The notes: generated by a model from the letters alone, not told the origin. Positions 22,830 to 35,018 are shown, numbered from the stretch's first letter. The stretch is DNA of 64,000 nt from Brachionus koreanus (GCA_016987375.1 PJRA01000263.1:2972247-3036246); one strand, 5' to 3'. Numbers and translations are program-made.

Positions 22830-25800
22830 ATGCAAATTTATTTTTTATTTATTGGAATTTTATTTATTTTTAAAACAAAATTCATTTATTCAATTCAACC
22901 GGTAAACCTAAACGCCACAACCACCAATTTAGTAAAGAGCACATTCGACATACTTTATATTGTACCTGAAAACCAAGATGAGGTTCTGAGCCTCAATCAA
23001 AAGCATACCATTGGAGGTGGTTATGATCAAGGCTGGATATTACCACAAGGCGAGCAAATAACTCTAAATCTGTACATGTATTATGACGGGATCGATGAGT
23101 CTAAAGTAATGCAATTTTTTTCTGAGGACTCCGAGCCTAATCAAGCAAGTCCAAGTCTTTATTTGTTCTTTACCAGTGAGCTCAATTGTGATGACTATAT
23201 GAGCCGCAACTATTGGCAACTGGAGATTGTCGAGCGTATCGGCACCAACACCTATAGAGCACAGCTGAAAAATATTAGATTGCCATACTCGAGCAAACCA
23301 CTGCACATATGCTTGCAGCAATTTGATCCAGATGATGACATACATGACCAATTGAGGTTTTATTCTCATCAAGGTAATGACTATTGGGTATCCATAGTTA
23401 CAACAAAAAGCTTCATACCATCATGGGCCAGAATAGTCTTGTTTATCATGTTATTATGTCTGTCTGGTTTGTTTAGTGGTTTAAATTTGGGTTTAATGTC
23501 TTTGGACCTTGGCGAATTGGACATATTAAAGCGAATTGGCACACCTAGTGAAAAGTCCTATGCATCAAAAATCTATCCATTGCGCAAAAGAGGAAATTTT
23601 TTGCTCTGTTCCATTTTATTGGGAAATGTAATGGTAAATGCAGTCTCTACTCTTATATTGGGTGACATGCTTTCCGGTGTCTATGCAGCATTTGGTTCAA
23701 CTATATTGATTGTGATATTCGGTGAAATAATTCCACAAAGTGCTTGCTCAAGGCACGGTCTGGCTGTAGGTGCATACACTCGCTATATTATGTATTTTTT
23801 TATGGCGCTTACGTCGCCGCTCTCTTTTCCGCTTAGTATTGTATTGGACAAGGTGCTTGGTCAAGAAGTAACTGCTGCGTATAGCAGAGACAAGCTGCGT
23901 GAGGTGATGAATGTAGTCGAAGGTCTAGATGACAAAGAAAAGAAACTGATTAGCGGTGCTCTCAATTTTAATAACAAGAAAATTCGCGACGTGATGACCA
24001 AATTGGATGATGTGTTCATGTTAGATGTTAAATCTTGCTTAAATTTTGAGACTATCGCCAAAATAGCTCAAGAGGGTTTTTCCAGAATTCCAGTTTATGA
24101 AGAAACTAGAGACAATATTGTGGGTCTATTGCATGTCAAAGATTTTACTCTTTTGGACCCTGATGACAACATGCCTGTCGAAGCGTTGCTTAAATTTTAC
24201 AATCATGCGCCAATATTTTGTTATGCTGATGAAACAATTGACGAAAGATTTGAGGAATTCAAAAAAGGAGAAACTCATTTGGCATTTGTTTACGATGTCG
24301 TATCTCAGCCAGATAAGGATCCTATAAATTTATGCATTGGAATTGTTACTTTGGAGGATATAATTGAAGAACTGGTCCAAATGGAAATTTATGATGAATT
24401 TGATGACAAAAAAGAAAGTAAGTGTCTAAGATTTTTTGTTTAAATTGAAAAACAAAACATTCTAATCATAATTTAAAATCAACTTATTTTTCAATAATTT
24501 AAAATTATGAAAAATTTTCTAATTTTAAAATTTTTAAAATTTACTTAAAAAATCTTGCTTAGCTAAAAGATCCAAATTAGGAAAATTGAAACCTATGATC
24601 AAATAAAAGTTCTCAAAATAAATTCTAAAAGAATGTTTTATATGTTTTTTAAAAAATAAATTTTCATGTTCATGTTGATTAACCAGCCTTTTTTTAAATC
24701 TTAAAGTGATATTTCTCATTAAACTTTTAAATTTTTTATTCTTGTTTTTCGATTCTAAAGATAGCCTAGTCATTAATTGACCAATTCATTCATTATAAAT
24801 GCTTAATATCTACAATGATTAGTCCTTATTAGTACTGTTTGAGATTTCAAGCTTTTAATTATAAGAAATTTATTTTAAAATAAAATTTTCATCTCTATAA
24901 ATAAGACCTATCAGAGAGGTCTCTGTCACTTATAATGCAAGTTTCATCAAACTTTTTATTCAAATGAAAATTTAATATTCATATAATTCATATTTATATA
25001 TAAAAATAATAAGATATCAATTACAAAAAAGAAATCGATAATTGGAATTTGTAACAAAAGTAGTCTTTTGTTAATTTTTTCTAGAATAAAAAGATAAATA
25101 AATGAAAAATAATTCTGAATTGACGTAATTTTTGTAATACAAAATATTAGACATAAAATGAAGAATGATGCATCTACATTAACTTGAAGGCAAAATGAAA
25201 ATAATTTTACATTTTTACATTTTCATATTTTTAGATTATTTGTGCAGTCTTTCAGAAAATTAAAAAAACTCTCTCAAATTATTTGGCGAACAAAAAAAAA
25301 AATTAAAAATTTTCTGAAATATTGCACAAAAAATCTAAAAATATTAAAATGTAAAAATGTAAAATTATTTTCATTTGGCCAACTTGAAAATTCTTACATA
25401 GATATCGCAAATTTAGTAAAAAAAAAAGTGAATTCCTATCGTTATAGGGTGCATTATTCTTTTTCTTGAAAAATTTAAATTTTTTTCTTAAAGATTTTTG
25501 AGAAAAATTCGATTTTTTTTGTAAAAATTGGTAAATTTTCGCTTGTTGCAACATGTTTCATCTACAAAATTTTCTTCTGAGCTTTAGAAAAAAAGTTTTT
25601 AAATTTAAAATTTTTTTTGCATTTTGTTCTTTTCTATTTTACTAAATTTCACATAACCTAAATAAAGAATTTAAAATTATAATCTTTATGTTAACTTCAA
25701 ATAAGTTACCAATTATCTTCGTAATTCTATTGAACGAAATTTAAGAGAAAAGATCCCAATATAGAAGCTATGTCCCTATGTCAAAATTTATCCTAGCAAA

Positions 25801-27416
25801 ATGCTTGTGCTCTGTTACTGTTATTATTATTTATTTATTTCAAGCCTCATAGGCAAATAAAAGAAAAAAAAATTTAATTAATTAAAAAAAAATACAAAAT
25901 TTAAAAAAGTGTAAGCTACGAAATAAAATTTATTATTTAATTGATTTTTCAATTTACAAAAAAAAGCCACTTATAGCTATTTAATTGCGATTTTATTTAC
26001 CTTTAAAGATTATTTTAATAATGCTAATTTGATCGATTTATTTCTTTAAATAGCTGATTTTTTTTCTGTTTTTGCAAAACAAAAATTTACTTAATTTAAC
26101 CATTATATATTTTTTTATATATTTTTTTCTAAAAAAATTTGACAAAATTAAAATTTTTCAAGAAAAAGAAATTTGATAAATTGAATGTTAATCTTCAATT
26201 ACCAAAAAAAATTAAGATCAAATTTCATACAAAAGATCTAGAATTAATTGAATAAAATTTTTCTTTTTTATTTTGATCATCACTAAAATCATTGATTTAG
26301 TAAATGTTTTATTAAACGAAATTAATTTTATTAAAAAAAAAGCATCTTCTAATTTTTATCTTTTAAGTTGATCAAGAAACAATAAAAAAGTCAGACGATC
26401 AAAAAAGCTTTTCAGACGAAAATGAAAAATTGTTAAAAACAGATCGAGACAATGAGTCAAAAATAGCTTTCAAAGAAAAAAAACAAGATAATAAAATATT
26501 TGAAATAAATGAAAAAGATAGAGAAAAATTTTTTAGACCAAAATATGAAAATCAGACATCGAAAGATTTGAGTTTTTTTATTCAACAGCAAAAAGACAGC
26601 ACACATAGAGCCCTGATATCACCTCAAATTCGCTTTGTAATGTTTCAGTTCTTGTCAACTACTGTTAAACCATTTACAGACGAATTTTTGACCAAAAATG
26701 TTCTTGAATTAATATTTAAAAAAGCCGTATTTAAAGAATCACGTAGAACGGATCCGAAATTGCCTCGTGAGTACCTTTACAGGTACGGAAAAGCATGTAA
26801 CTATTTTGTATTAATTCTCAGTGGTGAAGCAACAATAGAAGTGGGAAAAGAAAAGCTGGAATTCTCTACAGGACCATTTGCATACTTTGGAGTAGATAGT
26901 TTACTTTGCGGGTATGAAAGTGCTGAACAAATGTTTAATGATGATCCGTCCTTAGCTAACTTAAGCAATTATGATTCAGAAAACCCTGGCTTGCATTTGA
27001 AAAAATTTCCCAAATCTTATTTACCTGATTTCAGCTTAAGAGTAGATGAAAGATGTGTTTACTTAAAGATAGATAGAAACTTGTGGCGAAATGGAGTGAT
27101 CAAGTCTTGGCTTGAGAGAAATAGTAATCAAAAAAGTGTGAGTATAGGCGACTTGCGGCCAAATGATATTAAAGAGGACACTGTTTCCACTGGAAATAAT
27201 GAAAGCTTGATTCGCTCTCTTTCACAATCGACAACCGAGAAGCCACGAAGTTTTTCTATTGCTTCTGAAATTGTGCAAAATAGTTCAAGAGTCACTGAAA
27301 ATTTGGAAATGCATGATAGAAAATCACTTAAAGAAAATTCGATGGCTGAAAGCGAAACTGAACCATTCATAGTGAAACAAAACTCAACAAATTCTCTTAA
27401 TCGGAGAAGAAAATAA
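22830..27416 (+). CDS. CNNM-family metal (Mg2+) transporter / cyclin M homolog, 2 exons
   Basis: Membrane protein implicated in Mg2+ efflux/homeostasis, usually basolateral in animals. Exon 1 is 22830-24417 and exon 2 is 26368-27416; the splice is phase 1 and the total is 878 residues, matching animal CNNM proteins (about 775-950). In order: signal peptide (FLFIGILFIFKTKFIYS), extracellular domain to about residue 195, the DUF21/CNNM membrane domain with SGLFSGLNLGLMSLDLGEL and GEIIPQSACSRHGLAVGA, a CBS pair ending IGIVTLEDIIEELVQMEI, then in exon 2 a Lys/Glu-rich linker and a cNMP-binding-homology domain (YLYRYGKACNYFVLILSGEATIE). A poly(A) signal AATAAA lies at 27584. The 1.95-kb intron is unusually long for this window and carries a hairpin element. 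Which CNNM1-4 paralog cannot be told; invertebrates often have one. Confidence 0.93.
25190..25380. mobile_element. Hairpin (MITE-like) inverted repeat in CNNM intron
   Basis: The segment 25192-25262 (starting CAAAATGAAAATAATTTTAC) is repeated in inverted orientation at about 25305-25377 with only a few mismatches, giving arms of about 70 nt around a 40-nt loop. Weaker similarity continues outside the arms. There is no coding potential. The class is undetermined because no clean target duplication was found. Confidence 0.6.
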
Positions 27417-28210
27417 ACCAAAATTCGCTTATTCAATATGATTTTACTCGATATATTTCAATATTTTACATAAAATAGACTTATAATTCGCTACAATGTA
27501 CAACTATAACATAAAAATTAGAATGATTAATAGTTTAGTTACATATTTAAGTGTAAGCATAATAACATGTTATAACAAGATTAAATAAAAGCGAATATTG
27601 AATTATTGAGAAATTTTCTTTATAGAAATATCTATTGGTGATTATATATATATTTTCATTAACTTGATAAAAAAAATTTTATAAATTCATTAATTAACTA
27701 AATATTTGATTAAAAACTTTTTTGACAAATATGTGGTGGAATCAAAATGGAACTAAACGCAAGAAATGCTTCGATCGAAAATATATTTAAAACAAAATAA
27801 AATGGCTTTTTAGAAACATTTTAGACCAAAAATATATTCTTAAAATTGAATTTTTTTTTTTTTTAAATTAGAGTAGAGTTATAAATGCAAATTTCCTTTT
27901 TTGAAAAAATTTTTTTATTGATAATATCAAACAAATATATTTTAATTTATCTTTTGTAGTTGAAAAATAATTTTTTTTTACACAAAATTAAAATTTTCAT
28001 TTTTAAACTTGAAAAATTAATTTAATTTTTGAAAAATAAAATAAAGCTATAATTGATCCTTTACAAAGTTTTAAAAGCTAGATTTTCATAAGTTTTTATT
28101 TAAAGTAATTAATCAATTGATAAACAAATAAATGAGAAGAATAAACTATTGAATACCATAAATGAGATGATATCCCAAACAGAAGAATTATATTCAATAT
28201 TCTAATAAAA
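27417..28210. other. Intergenic region downstream of CNNM
   Basis: Contains the CNNM 3' UTR with AATAAA at 27584. Otherwise A/T-rich with nothing recognised. Confidence 0.35.
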
Positions 28211-28214
28211 TAAA

Positions 28215-28690
28215 GCGTTTTTTTTTCAAAAAAATTTATCATTTTTTTACCAATTAGAGAATTTAGTTTTTGTCGATATTCTTGATAATTGATCAAATCG
28301 AATTTTTTTTGAGTAGAAGTTGCAATAGTATAAAGAAAATCGCGCTGACGTTTTACTAAAATAAGTTCACTATCCGATCATGGATCAAAAGTGCATTTCC
28401 TTTTTTTTTTTATATTTTAAACAGGTGCTATTTTATCTATGATTTCCATGATTGAATTTTTTAGATATCCCCATTGCCGAAAAGTGGTACCAAATCGGTT
28501 AAAATCACAAAAGTTTTTAGTCGAAATTTTATCGATGATTTTGTCTATATTTTTTGGAGAAAAATTTCTTCCAACAATATCCTCACAACGTTCTTTACCA
28601 TAAAAAAGGTCAAGTTTAGCTACAACAACACAATGATCACTAAACGAAAAAGGAATTACATCAGTTTTTTTTACCATATTGAAGCTATAA
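28215..28690 (-). mobile_element. LINE endonuclease / linker fragment
   Basis: The minus-strand frame 28677-28417 contains PFSFSDHCVVVAKLDL, the SDH catalytic motif at the end of the APE-type endonuclease of non-LTR retrotransposons. After a frame break the strand continues with KRQRDFLYTIATSTQKK and YQEYRQKLNSLIGKK, the basic linker that precedes the reverse transcriptase in such elements. The reverse transcriptase itself is absent. Confidence 0.7.
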
Positions 28691-28877
28691 AGCTAATAAT
28701 AAGCTTTAATAAAGTAAAAATACATTTTTCTAATCATAAACTCTTACATTTTTAAGTTAAACATCAATAAAATTTTTGATTTTTAAACATTATGATTAAT
28801 AATATTAACTATTATGTAATATCAGTTATAATCTTATTCACTTGAATTTTATTAGCCACTCTTAAAATGGCTTTCAT

Positions 28878-29060
28878 CAGACTTGTTTTTAAGTCAAGAT
28901 AAAAGAGATATTTCTGATATAATTGGTCTTGGTCAAAAAGTACAATAGTAATACTAAGTGCAAATCTAGCCTTAAAATTTTAATTATTTTATTAAATTTA
29001 TCTTTTTTTAAATTGACGTTTATTCCTTGACTAAAAAAAAATTTAAGTCAAGTCATAACT
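28878..29060. repeat. CAGACTTG-type repeat fragment
   Basis: Begins CAGACTTGTTTTTAAGTCAAG, matching (in reverse) the end of the 21488-21596 element, and contains inverted AAGTCAAGTCATAACTTT near 29043. The far end was not located, so boundaries are approximate. Confidence 0.4.
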
Positions 29061-29734
29061 TTAATCAAGTAATAACGTAAAATGATAAACTGAAGAGATA
29101 AATAATGATAATAAAATTATTATAAAAATTGAAACCAATTATATGAAGAAGCAGAAGATATAATCGATATTGATTGCTTAGAAACTGATGTTTTGAATGA
29201 AACTTTGTTTGGAAAATGAAAATGAATATATATATTTTTTTAAATTTTAAAATAAATTAATCAAAATATCAAAATTTTAAAATTTTTTAATATTTTTTTT
29301 TTTAAGTGTTAAAATTTTTGGTAAAATTGATTGATTACTAATCAAGATAGTGATAATAATTGTCCGTTATCTATCCTAGCAAAAAAAAGACGAGGCGTTC
29401 ATCACCTTTTCCATTACCTTTTTGAGAAGTGGCTTCGACCTGACACAAAGCTTCAAGTTGACCAAGTCGAAACCAGTTCCCTTTTTCTATGATTAAAGGA
29501 ACTTAAACATTCGTCCCGTACTGCAGAGATGTTATGAAGAACTTTTTACCCTCAACGGGTTTGTTTTTTTTGTTTAATTAAAGTGTTGGGTGCAGTCAGT
29601 GGCGGCCATTGGGACGTCAAAAAATGATTTTAACAATTTTGATTACCGCGTACAAAAATAAAAATTGACAAAAGTTATAAGATTTTTTACTTATTGAATT
29701 GGAAGCTTTGTATGAAATTTCACAATGCCATTAA

Positions 29735-29880
29735 CACTAGAAGCACCAAAAATTTTTAAATCCTCATATCTTTTGAATGGATTTTTAGAATAAATATATC
29801 TTTTTTGAATTATGTAGATTTTAAAATTCCCTTTAAAAATGATATTGGTTTTAGATTTGATAGATAAAAGAATTGAGAAT
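29735..29880 (+). repeat. piggyBac-like terminal repeat, TTAA-flanked (copy 1)
   Basis: Preceded by TTAA (29731-29734), it starts CACTAGAAGCACC and continues about 140 nt with AAATCCTCATATCTTTTGAA and AATTCCCTTTAAAAATGATA. The same sequence is found at 36290 (same orientation) and at 53690-53832 (reverse), always adjacent to TTAA. TTAA targeting and a C(A/C)CTAGAA-type end are characteristic of piggyBac elements. The opposite end of this copy was not identified. Confidence 0.55.
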
Positions 29881-30269
29881 AAGAAAAAAATTTGAAATTT
29901 TGATTAAAAAATTTTATCTGTCGTAGCCATCGAGATGGCCAGCACCATTTTTTGACGGTAAAAAGTATGATAATAAAAATAAAACTTTAAATATATTATG
30001 TTTTTTTAAGACTGATTCATTATATCGAAATTAATTTAATAGAAAAAAAAATTATAGAAATACATATAGAAAAGAATCGAAAAAATGATTAATTAACATA
30101 TATATATAAAAAAATTGTGTAGAAAAATTATTAAGTAATTGAATAGCCTAACTGACAAAAAAATCATCATTCATTATTTTCAATTTAAAATAATAATTAA
30201 TTTATCCATAAAATCATAATATTTATAACAATCAAAATTATTATATAATACATTCACTTTTCTTCACAA

Positions 30270-30640
30270 CCTATAAATAAGCAAAAGAAGCAATAGATTA
30301 CAAACTCTTAGTTGGAACAGAAGTAGAGACAGTCGGATAATTTTTAGTAGTTGTTGAGCACTGTTTTTGTTCATTGCGAGGAACATCTCTATTCCGCAAC
30401 TGAATTCGGGGATCTGAATTTTGACTCTTAGGCTTAGATTTTGAAAGCATTTTTCGATTTTCTTTGATTTTTTTGCTAAACACTTTAATTTGCTATTTTT
30501 CTCTATCTTTTTTATTAAAAATTTCGATGATAACTATATCAATATTTTTTTCTGTCTTTAATTCTATTATTTTTTTTTCTATGTAACGATATAGTGCCGT
30601 TTTTTTATGTGAGAATCATAAATAAAAGCTCTATGTGTGT
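30270..30640 (-). repeat. Interspersed repeat with conserved peptide (copy 1)
   Basis: Homologous over about 350 nt to 51740-52110 in opposite orientation. On the minus strand it encodes IQLRNRDVPRNEQKQCSTTT, and this peptide is preserved in the other copy although the flanking frames are broken. An upstream in-frame stop separates it from a Lys/Glu-rich lead. The conserved coding segment suggests decayed copies of a mobile-element ORF (possibly a retrotransposon ORF1); the family is not recognised. Confidence 0.6.
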
Positions 30641-31055
30641 AAAACTTGATATGAGTACACTTAAAATTTTAAACAAAAAGAGAATGTAGTTGTAAATGTT
30701 TTTAAGAAGTCATTAGATTCAAAGCTCTAAATTAAATCAATAGAAAAAAATCGACTATTTTTAATGATTATTTAGGAAAAAACAACATATCTTGTTTGCA
30801 ACTGTATTATTGTTTAATTTATAAATAAAACAAAATAATTTTACAATAATTTTTTATTAAACCAATATTTTTGAACATTAGAAAAAATTAAAAATTAATT
30901 TTCAAATATCATGATTAGCATCATGTTTTATTAATATAAACCAAATTTTAAAAAATCATATTTCTTTACAATAAAACCAAAAGCAGAGTTACAATTTTTT
31001 TATAACATTTATCATAAGAAAAAAAATTATCGTAGCTCTGAAATAGAAAACTTTT

Positions 31056-32374
31056 TCAAAAATCTTCATCAAATACCAACTTTTGGTGATTTTCTTTTAG
31101 CATTTCATTTTCGCGTTCTTCATTGACTGGTTTTTTATTTTCATTAGAGTCACTGGTTACTTTCTTTTTGTCATAGAACCACGAAAACATCTTTAAAATT
31201 AAAAAATAGTTAAAATTTTTCAGTAAAAAAATTAAATGAATCGTATGAATTACCATAACTTTGAGTTCTTTAGTTTTTTTATCAATTAATTGAATAATTT
31301 CATCTGCTTCAATTCCAATCAAATCACATTTTAAACCATTCACCAAAAAATCAAACTCCAACTTTGCAGCTTGGTTTATCATTTCGAGCATTCTATCTTT
31401 TGTTGGCTTATGGCGAAGATGACTAATCATTAAACATGAAAAATTTCGTTGTATTTCCTTAAAATTATAATAAATTAAATTTATATTTAGAAAATTATTT
31501 TTTTATTTAACCTGATCCAAAATCATTCTATCAAAAATATCAATTAACTCATGGCTTAAGATGCTTCTCGTTTTTAATGTAAGCCAATTGTGAACCAATT
31601 CTAATGAGGAGAACATTAAGCCATGCAAGCAACTTGAAGCGACAAGCTGTTCACCAAAAGAGGCTGTTTTCCATTTTTCAATCCAATCGCGCTTATTTGA
31701 CACAGCATCGAAGTTTTCAACTATTTTAAAATTTTTTTCCCTTTCTTTTTCATCGATAAAATGAAGCAATAGTTTATTATACATTTCAGAATGTATGTTT
31801 TGTACAAATAGTTGATGACCATAGAAAAATTTAGCCTCAGTCACTTGTATTATTTTGCAGAACTCTTCGGCAAAATTTTCGTTCACTAAACCAGAGCTTT
31901 TTGGTGAAGCGAAAATACTTGTGAAAAATTTCATAAATTGTTTTTCGTCATAATTCAAAGCAAGCTTGTCTAAATCCTGAATAGTTTCTGTTACACTCCA
32001 AAAGTTGTCCACCAAATGTTTGTACATCTTCCACATATCATCATGATTTATTGGGAATATAACATATTTGCCCGGTGCATCTTCCAAAAGATGCTCTGTT
32101 GTGTCTTCAGATTGCGATGTTTCTTTTGGTTTAATAATTGTAGTATTTTCTTTTATGGAGGCCAAATTTGAACTTTCGACTGAAGATTTTACATTCTAAA
32201 AAATTTTCATTTTTAGTAAACCAATATACGCTTAAGAAGCAATGGCATCATACCTGAGTCTTTTCTCCAAGAATTTTCAGTTTTTTCATCGGTGAACAAG
32301 GGGCCTTTTAAATACAAATTAGTAAATTTGCTACCATTTAAAATTAAAGTTAATATTACATCATCTGACAACAT
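31056..32374 (-). CDS. Ribonucleotide reductase small-subunit (R2) paralog lacking metal ligands, 5 exons
   Basis: Minus-strand exons: 32374-32360, 32304-32254, 32195-31512, 31457-31254, 31190-31056; 1089 nt, 362 residues (human R2 389). R2 signatures remain: N-terminal APCSPMKKLKIL, FPINHDDMWKMYK, GLVNENF, FYGHQLFVQNIHSEMY, FGEQLVA, SHELI, SCLMISHL and a C-terminal FDEDF resembling the R1-binding tail. R2 makes the di-iron/tyrosyl radical for dNTP synthesis, but aligned with mouse R2 ligands the residues here are Ile/Gln for D139 (about residue 94-95), Gln154 for E170, His157 kept for H173, His213 for E233, Gln250 for E267 and Gln253 for H270; the radical Tyr177 position is kept (Tyr161). 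The frame is intact over five exons, so this looks like an expressed pseudo-subunit, comparable in principle to yeast Rnr4, not a pseudogene. A canonical R2 should exist elsewhere. Confidence 0.85.
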
Positions 32375-32838
32375 GATTATTTTTCAATTTTTAAATAATA
32401 GCTAACTTTTAGAGCTAAAGTAACTGATTTTATACTATTGAACCTAAAAGTTTACTTTTATTATATTTGTTTTAAATCATGGATTGTTATGATGTAGGTT
32501 TTCATAATCTTAAGAAAATTGTTTTTAATCATTCGTGTATAAAATTGTAACATTTTCAAAAGTTAAAGGAAAATTTGTAATATATTTCAAATTTTCAATT
32601 TTAATACGACCCAATCTAAGTCTCTAAAAGCAAAAATATTTATTAAAAAAAACTCAATTTTGAAATAATAATTTATTTGCTTAAACTTTGATCAAATGTA
32701 TGTTGAATTTTTAGCTTAAATTCTTGTGTTTCTCAGTTCTAAAATTTTCATTTAATTCTTCGGTTAAATCATTAGAACAGTTTAAGAAGCATAATGACCG
32801 GTGGTTATTTTAACTTCAATTTTCAACTGTGGTAATGA

Positions 32839-33182
32839 GGTTCTGTGAAATTTAGTAAAAAAGAACAGAACAAAAAGTAAAAAAATTTCAAAAAGTTTTT
32901 TCTTGAGGTTAAAAATTGGTTTTGTAAATGCAACATAGTGCAACATTCATAGTTGCATTATTAGTACAATTCTTGAATTACTCTACAAGTTTTTTGAATA
33001 AAATTTTAATGTATTTGAGTGTGGTCCATTTTGCATAGAGTTTAAAAATTATTAGCAGACTTTGACAGTTGATGCAGCTATGTTTATTGCACTATGTTGC
33101 ATTTACAGAACCAATTCTTGAAAAAATTTATAAGACTTTTTTACTTTTTGTTCTGTTCTTTTGTAATAAATTTCACAGAACC
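32839..33182. mobile_element. 344-bp palindromic MITE with long inverted repeats
   Basis: The left arm starts GGTTCTGTGAAATTTAGTAA and the right arm, complemented, starts GGGTTCTGTGAAATTTATTA; both continue AAAGAACAGAACAAAAAGTA and, further in, AAATGCAACATAGTGCAA, giving arms of about 110-120 nt. It is flanked by GGTAATGA (32831-32838) and CGTAATGA (33183-33190), 7-8 bp duplicated, suggestive of a hAT-type insertion. Noncoding. Confidence 0.75.
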
Positions 33183-33606
33183 CGTAATGACAATTATGGT
33201 TTTATTGATATTTGATGAGACTAATTATGTGATGAAAAATACATTTTCATTTTTTATTAAATAAGTCTATATAGTCACTATAGGATTTTTATCTGAAGAG
33301 CTTGAAATTCCTGGAAAGTCTTTTGATTTTTTTAAAAAAATTTTTCAGATAAAATATATTATAATTAGAAGACTCTGTTTTAAATCAATTATTTTTTTTG
33401 GTTACTATCCATTTATATGCTATTCTCACTTGGAATACTTTAAACAAGACAAAATACAATGTATAGAATAGATTAATAATAATTTATATTTAAATAAAAA
33501 TTATTTTTTATTTTTTGTATTTTTATTCTTATTTTTTAGCTTATTGAAAAAATATAAATCACACAATTGATGAAATACACACATTTTTAACGGGTAAATT
33601 ACTTTA

Positions 33607-34502
33607 ACGGGTGATGCATAAGTAAATGGACAAAAGTTAAGTTAACTTGCCCGATCATGCAAATGATCAGGGGATCATATATATATTTATTTATAAACTA
33701 CTAAAAATTAGCTATAATNNNNNNNNNNNNNNNNNNNNNNNNNNNNNNNNNNNNNNNNNNNNNNNNNNNNNNNNNNNNNNNNNNNNNNNNNNNNNNNNNN
33801 NNNNNNNNNNNNNNNNNNNNNNNNNNNNNNNNNNNNNNNNNNNNNNNNNNNNNNNNNNNNNNNNNNNNNNNNNNNNNNNNNNNNNNNNNNNNNNNNNNNN
33901 NNNNNNNNNNNNNNNNNNNNNNNNNNNNNNNNNNNNNNNNNNNNNNNNNNNNNNNNNNNNNNNNNNNNNNNNNNNNNNNNNNNNNNNNNNNNNNNNNNNN
34001 NNNNNNNNNNNNNNNNNNNNNNNNNNNNNNNNNNNNNNNNNNNNNNNNNNNNNNNNNNNNNNNNNNNNNNNNNNNNNNNNNNNNNNNNNNNNNNNNNNNN
34101 NNNNNNNNNNNNNNNNNNNNNNNNNNNNNNNNNNNNNCGACGAAAAGTACTTTACTTTGGCGGGCAACAACATGCCGGGAAATGCTGGATATTACACAAA
34201 TGACAAGTCTACTAGTCCGGACAGTGTTCGGTTTGCTGGAAAAGAGAAGTTTCCAAAGAAGGTGCTTGTTTGAATAGCCATATCTGATCGAGGTATGTCT
34301 AAGCCTCTTTTTCGATTATCAAAGTCGGTTGCCATCAATTCGAGCATCTATATCGACGAATGCTTCCCATTTATACATGAGTATCATGAAGACCTTGACT
34401 ACGTTTTTTGGTCTGACTTAGCGTCTGCTTACTATTCTATGGTAAGCACAACATGGATGAATGAAAATGTAAATTATGTCCATTTACTTATGCATCACTC
34501 GT
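33607..34502 (+). mobile_element. Tc1/mariner-type element with transposase remnant, spans assembly gap
   Basis: Terminal inverted repeats ACGGGTGATGCATAAGTAAA on the left and, complemented, ACGAGTGATGCATAAGTAAA on the right, each preceded by TA. Between the gap and the right end the plus strand encodes transposase: DEKYFTLAGNNMPGNAGYY, then KEKFPKKVLV, an in-frame TGA, IAISDRGMSKPLFR, VFWSDLASAYYS and WMNENVNYV. The DEKYF aspartate and WSDLA aspartate correspond to the first two catalytic acids; the third acidic residue and C-terminus are missing before the right repeat. Internal deletion plus a nonsense codon make it inactive. Confidence 0.8.
33719..34137. other. Assembly gap (419 N)
   Basis: A run of N. 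The open frames that span it are artefacts. It falls inside the mariner-like element. Confidence 0.99.
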
Positions 34503-35018
34503 TATATGTTTTTAAATAAAATTAAATGATTAAATAAAAAAGAAGAAAAGACATAAAAATAAAATGGTAGGGATGGTTTTTCCTGGGCTTATAGTTTAGT
34601 TGATTGTGCTGACGCTTTGGTTCTTAATTTTCTAATTAGACGCCTCTCAGAATGATTTTTGTTTCGAGCTACTCTTCTTTGTTTCCTTTCGTCAATTTAA
34701 CGTTCAAGATATTTCAATTTACTATTTCAAATTGACTAAAAAAACCAAATCATCGTAATATTTCTCACTTAAAATTTTCCTTGTCAATTTTATTTTTTGT
34801 AACAGCTCTTTTATTAATATTGACTAGCTTAAAAAAGTCCAATGTAAAGCAATCAAATTAGATTGGATCTATTGTCAGCTCCTGAAATATTTAGAACCAA
34901 AAAATTTTTGAAGGAAAACGATGATGCGGTGATATTAAACATTAAGTATTTCATAATTTTTGATTTAAAAGTTAATTCATCTATTCAATTAAGCAACACA
35001 TTAATGGTGAACAATATA

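Noticed and set aside
29380..29560. Locally G+C-richer block suggesting an exon or RNA gene
   Set aside because: Neither strand gives a continuous protein-like frame and no RNA fold or family motif was recognised.
33647..34273. Long open frames across the N run
   Set aside because: They exist only because N codons contain no stops; only the part after 34138 is real transposase sequence.
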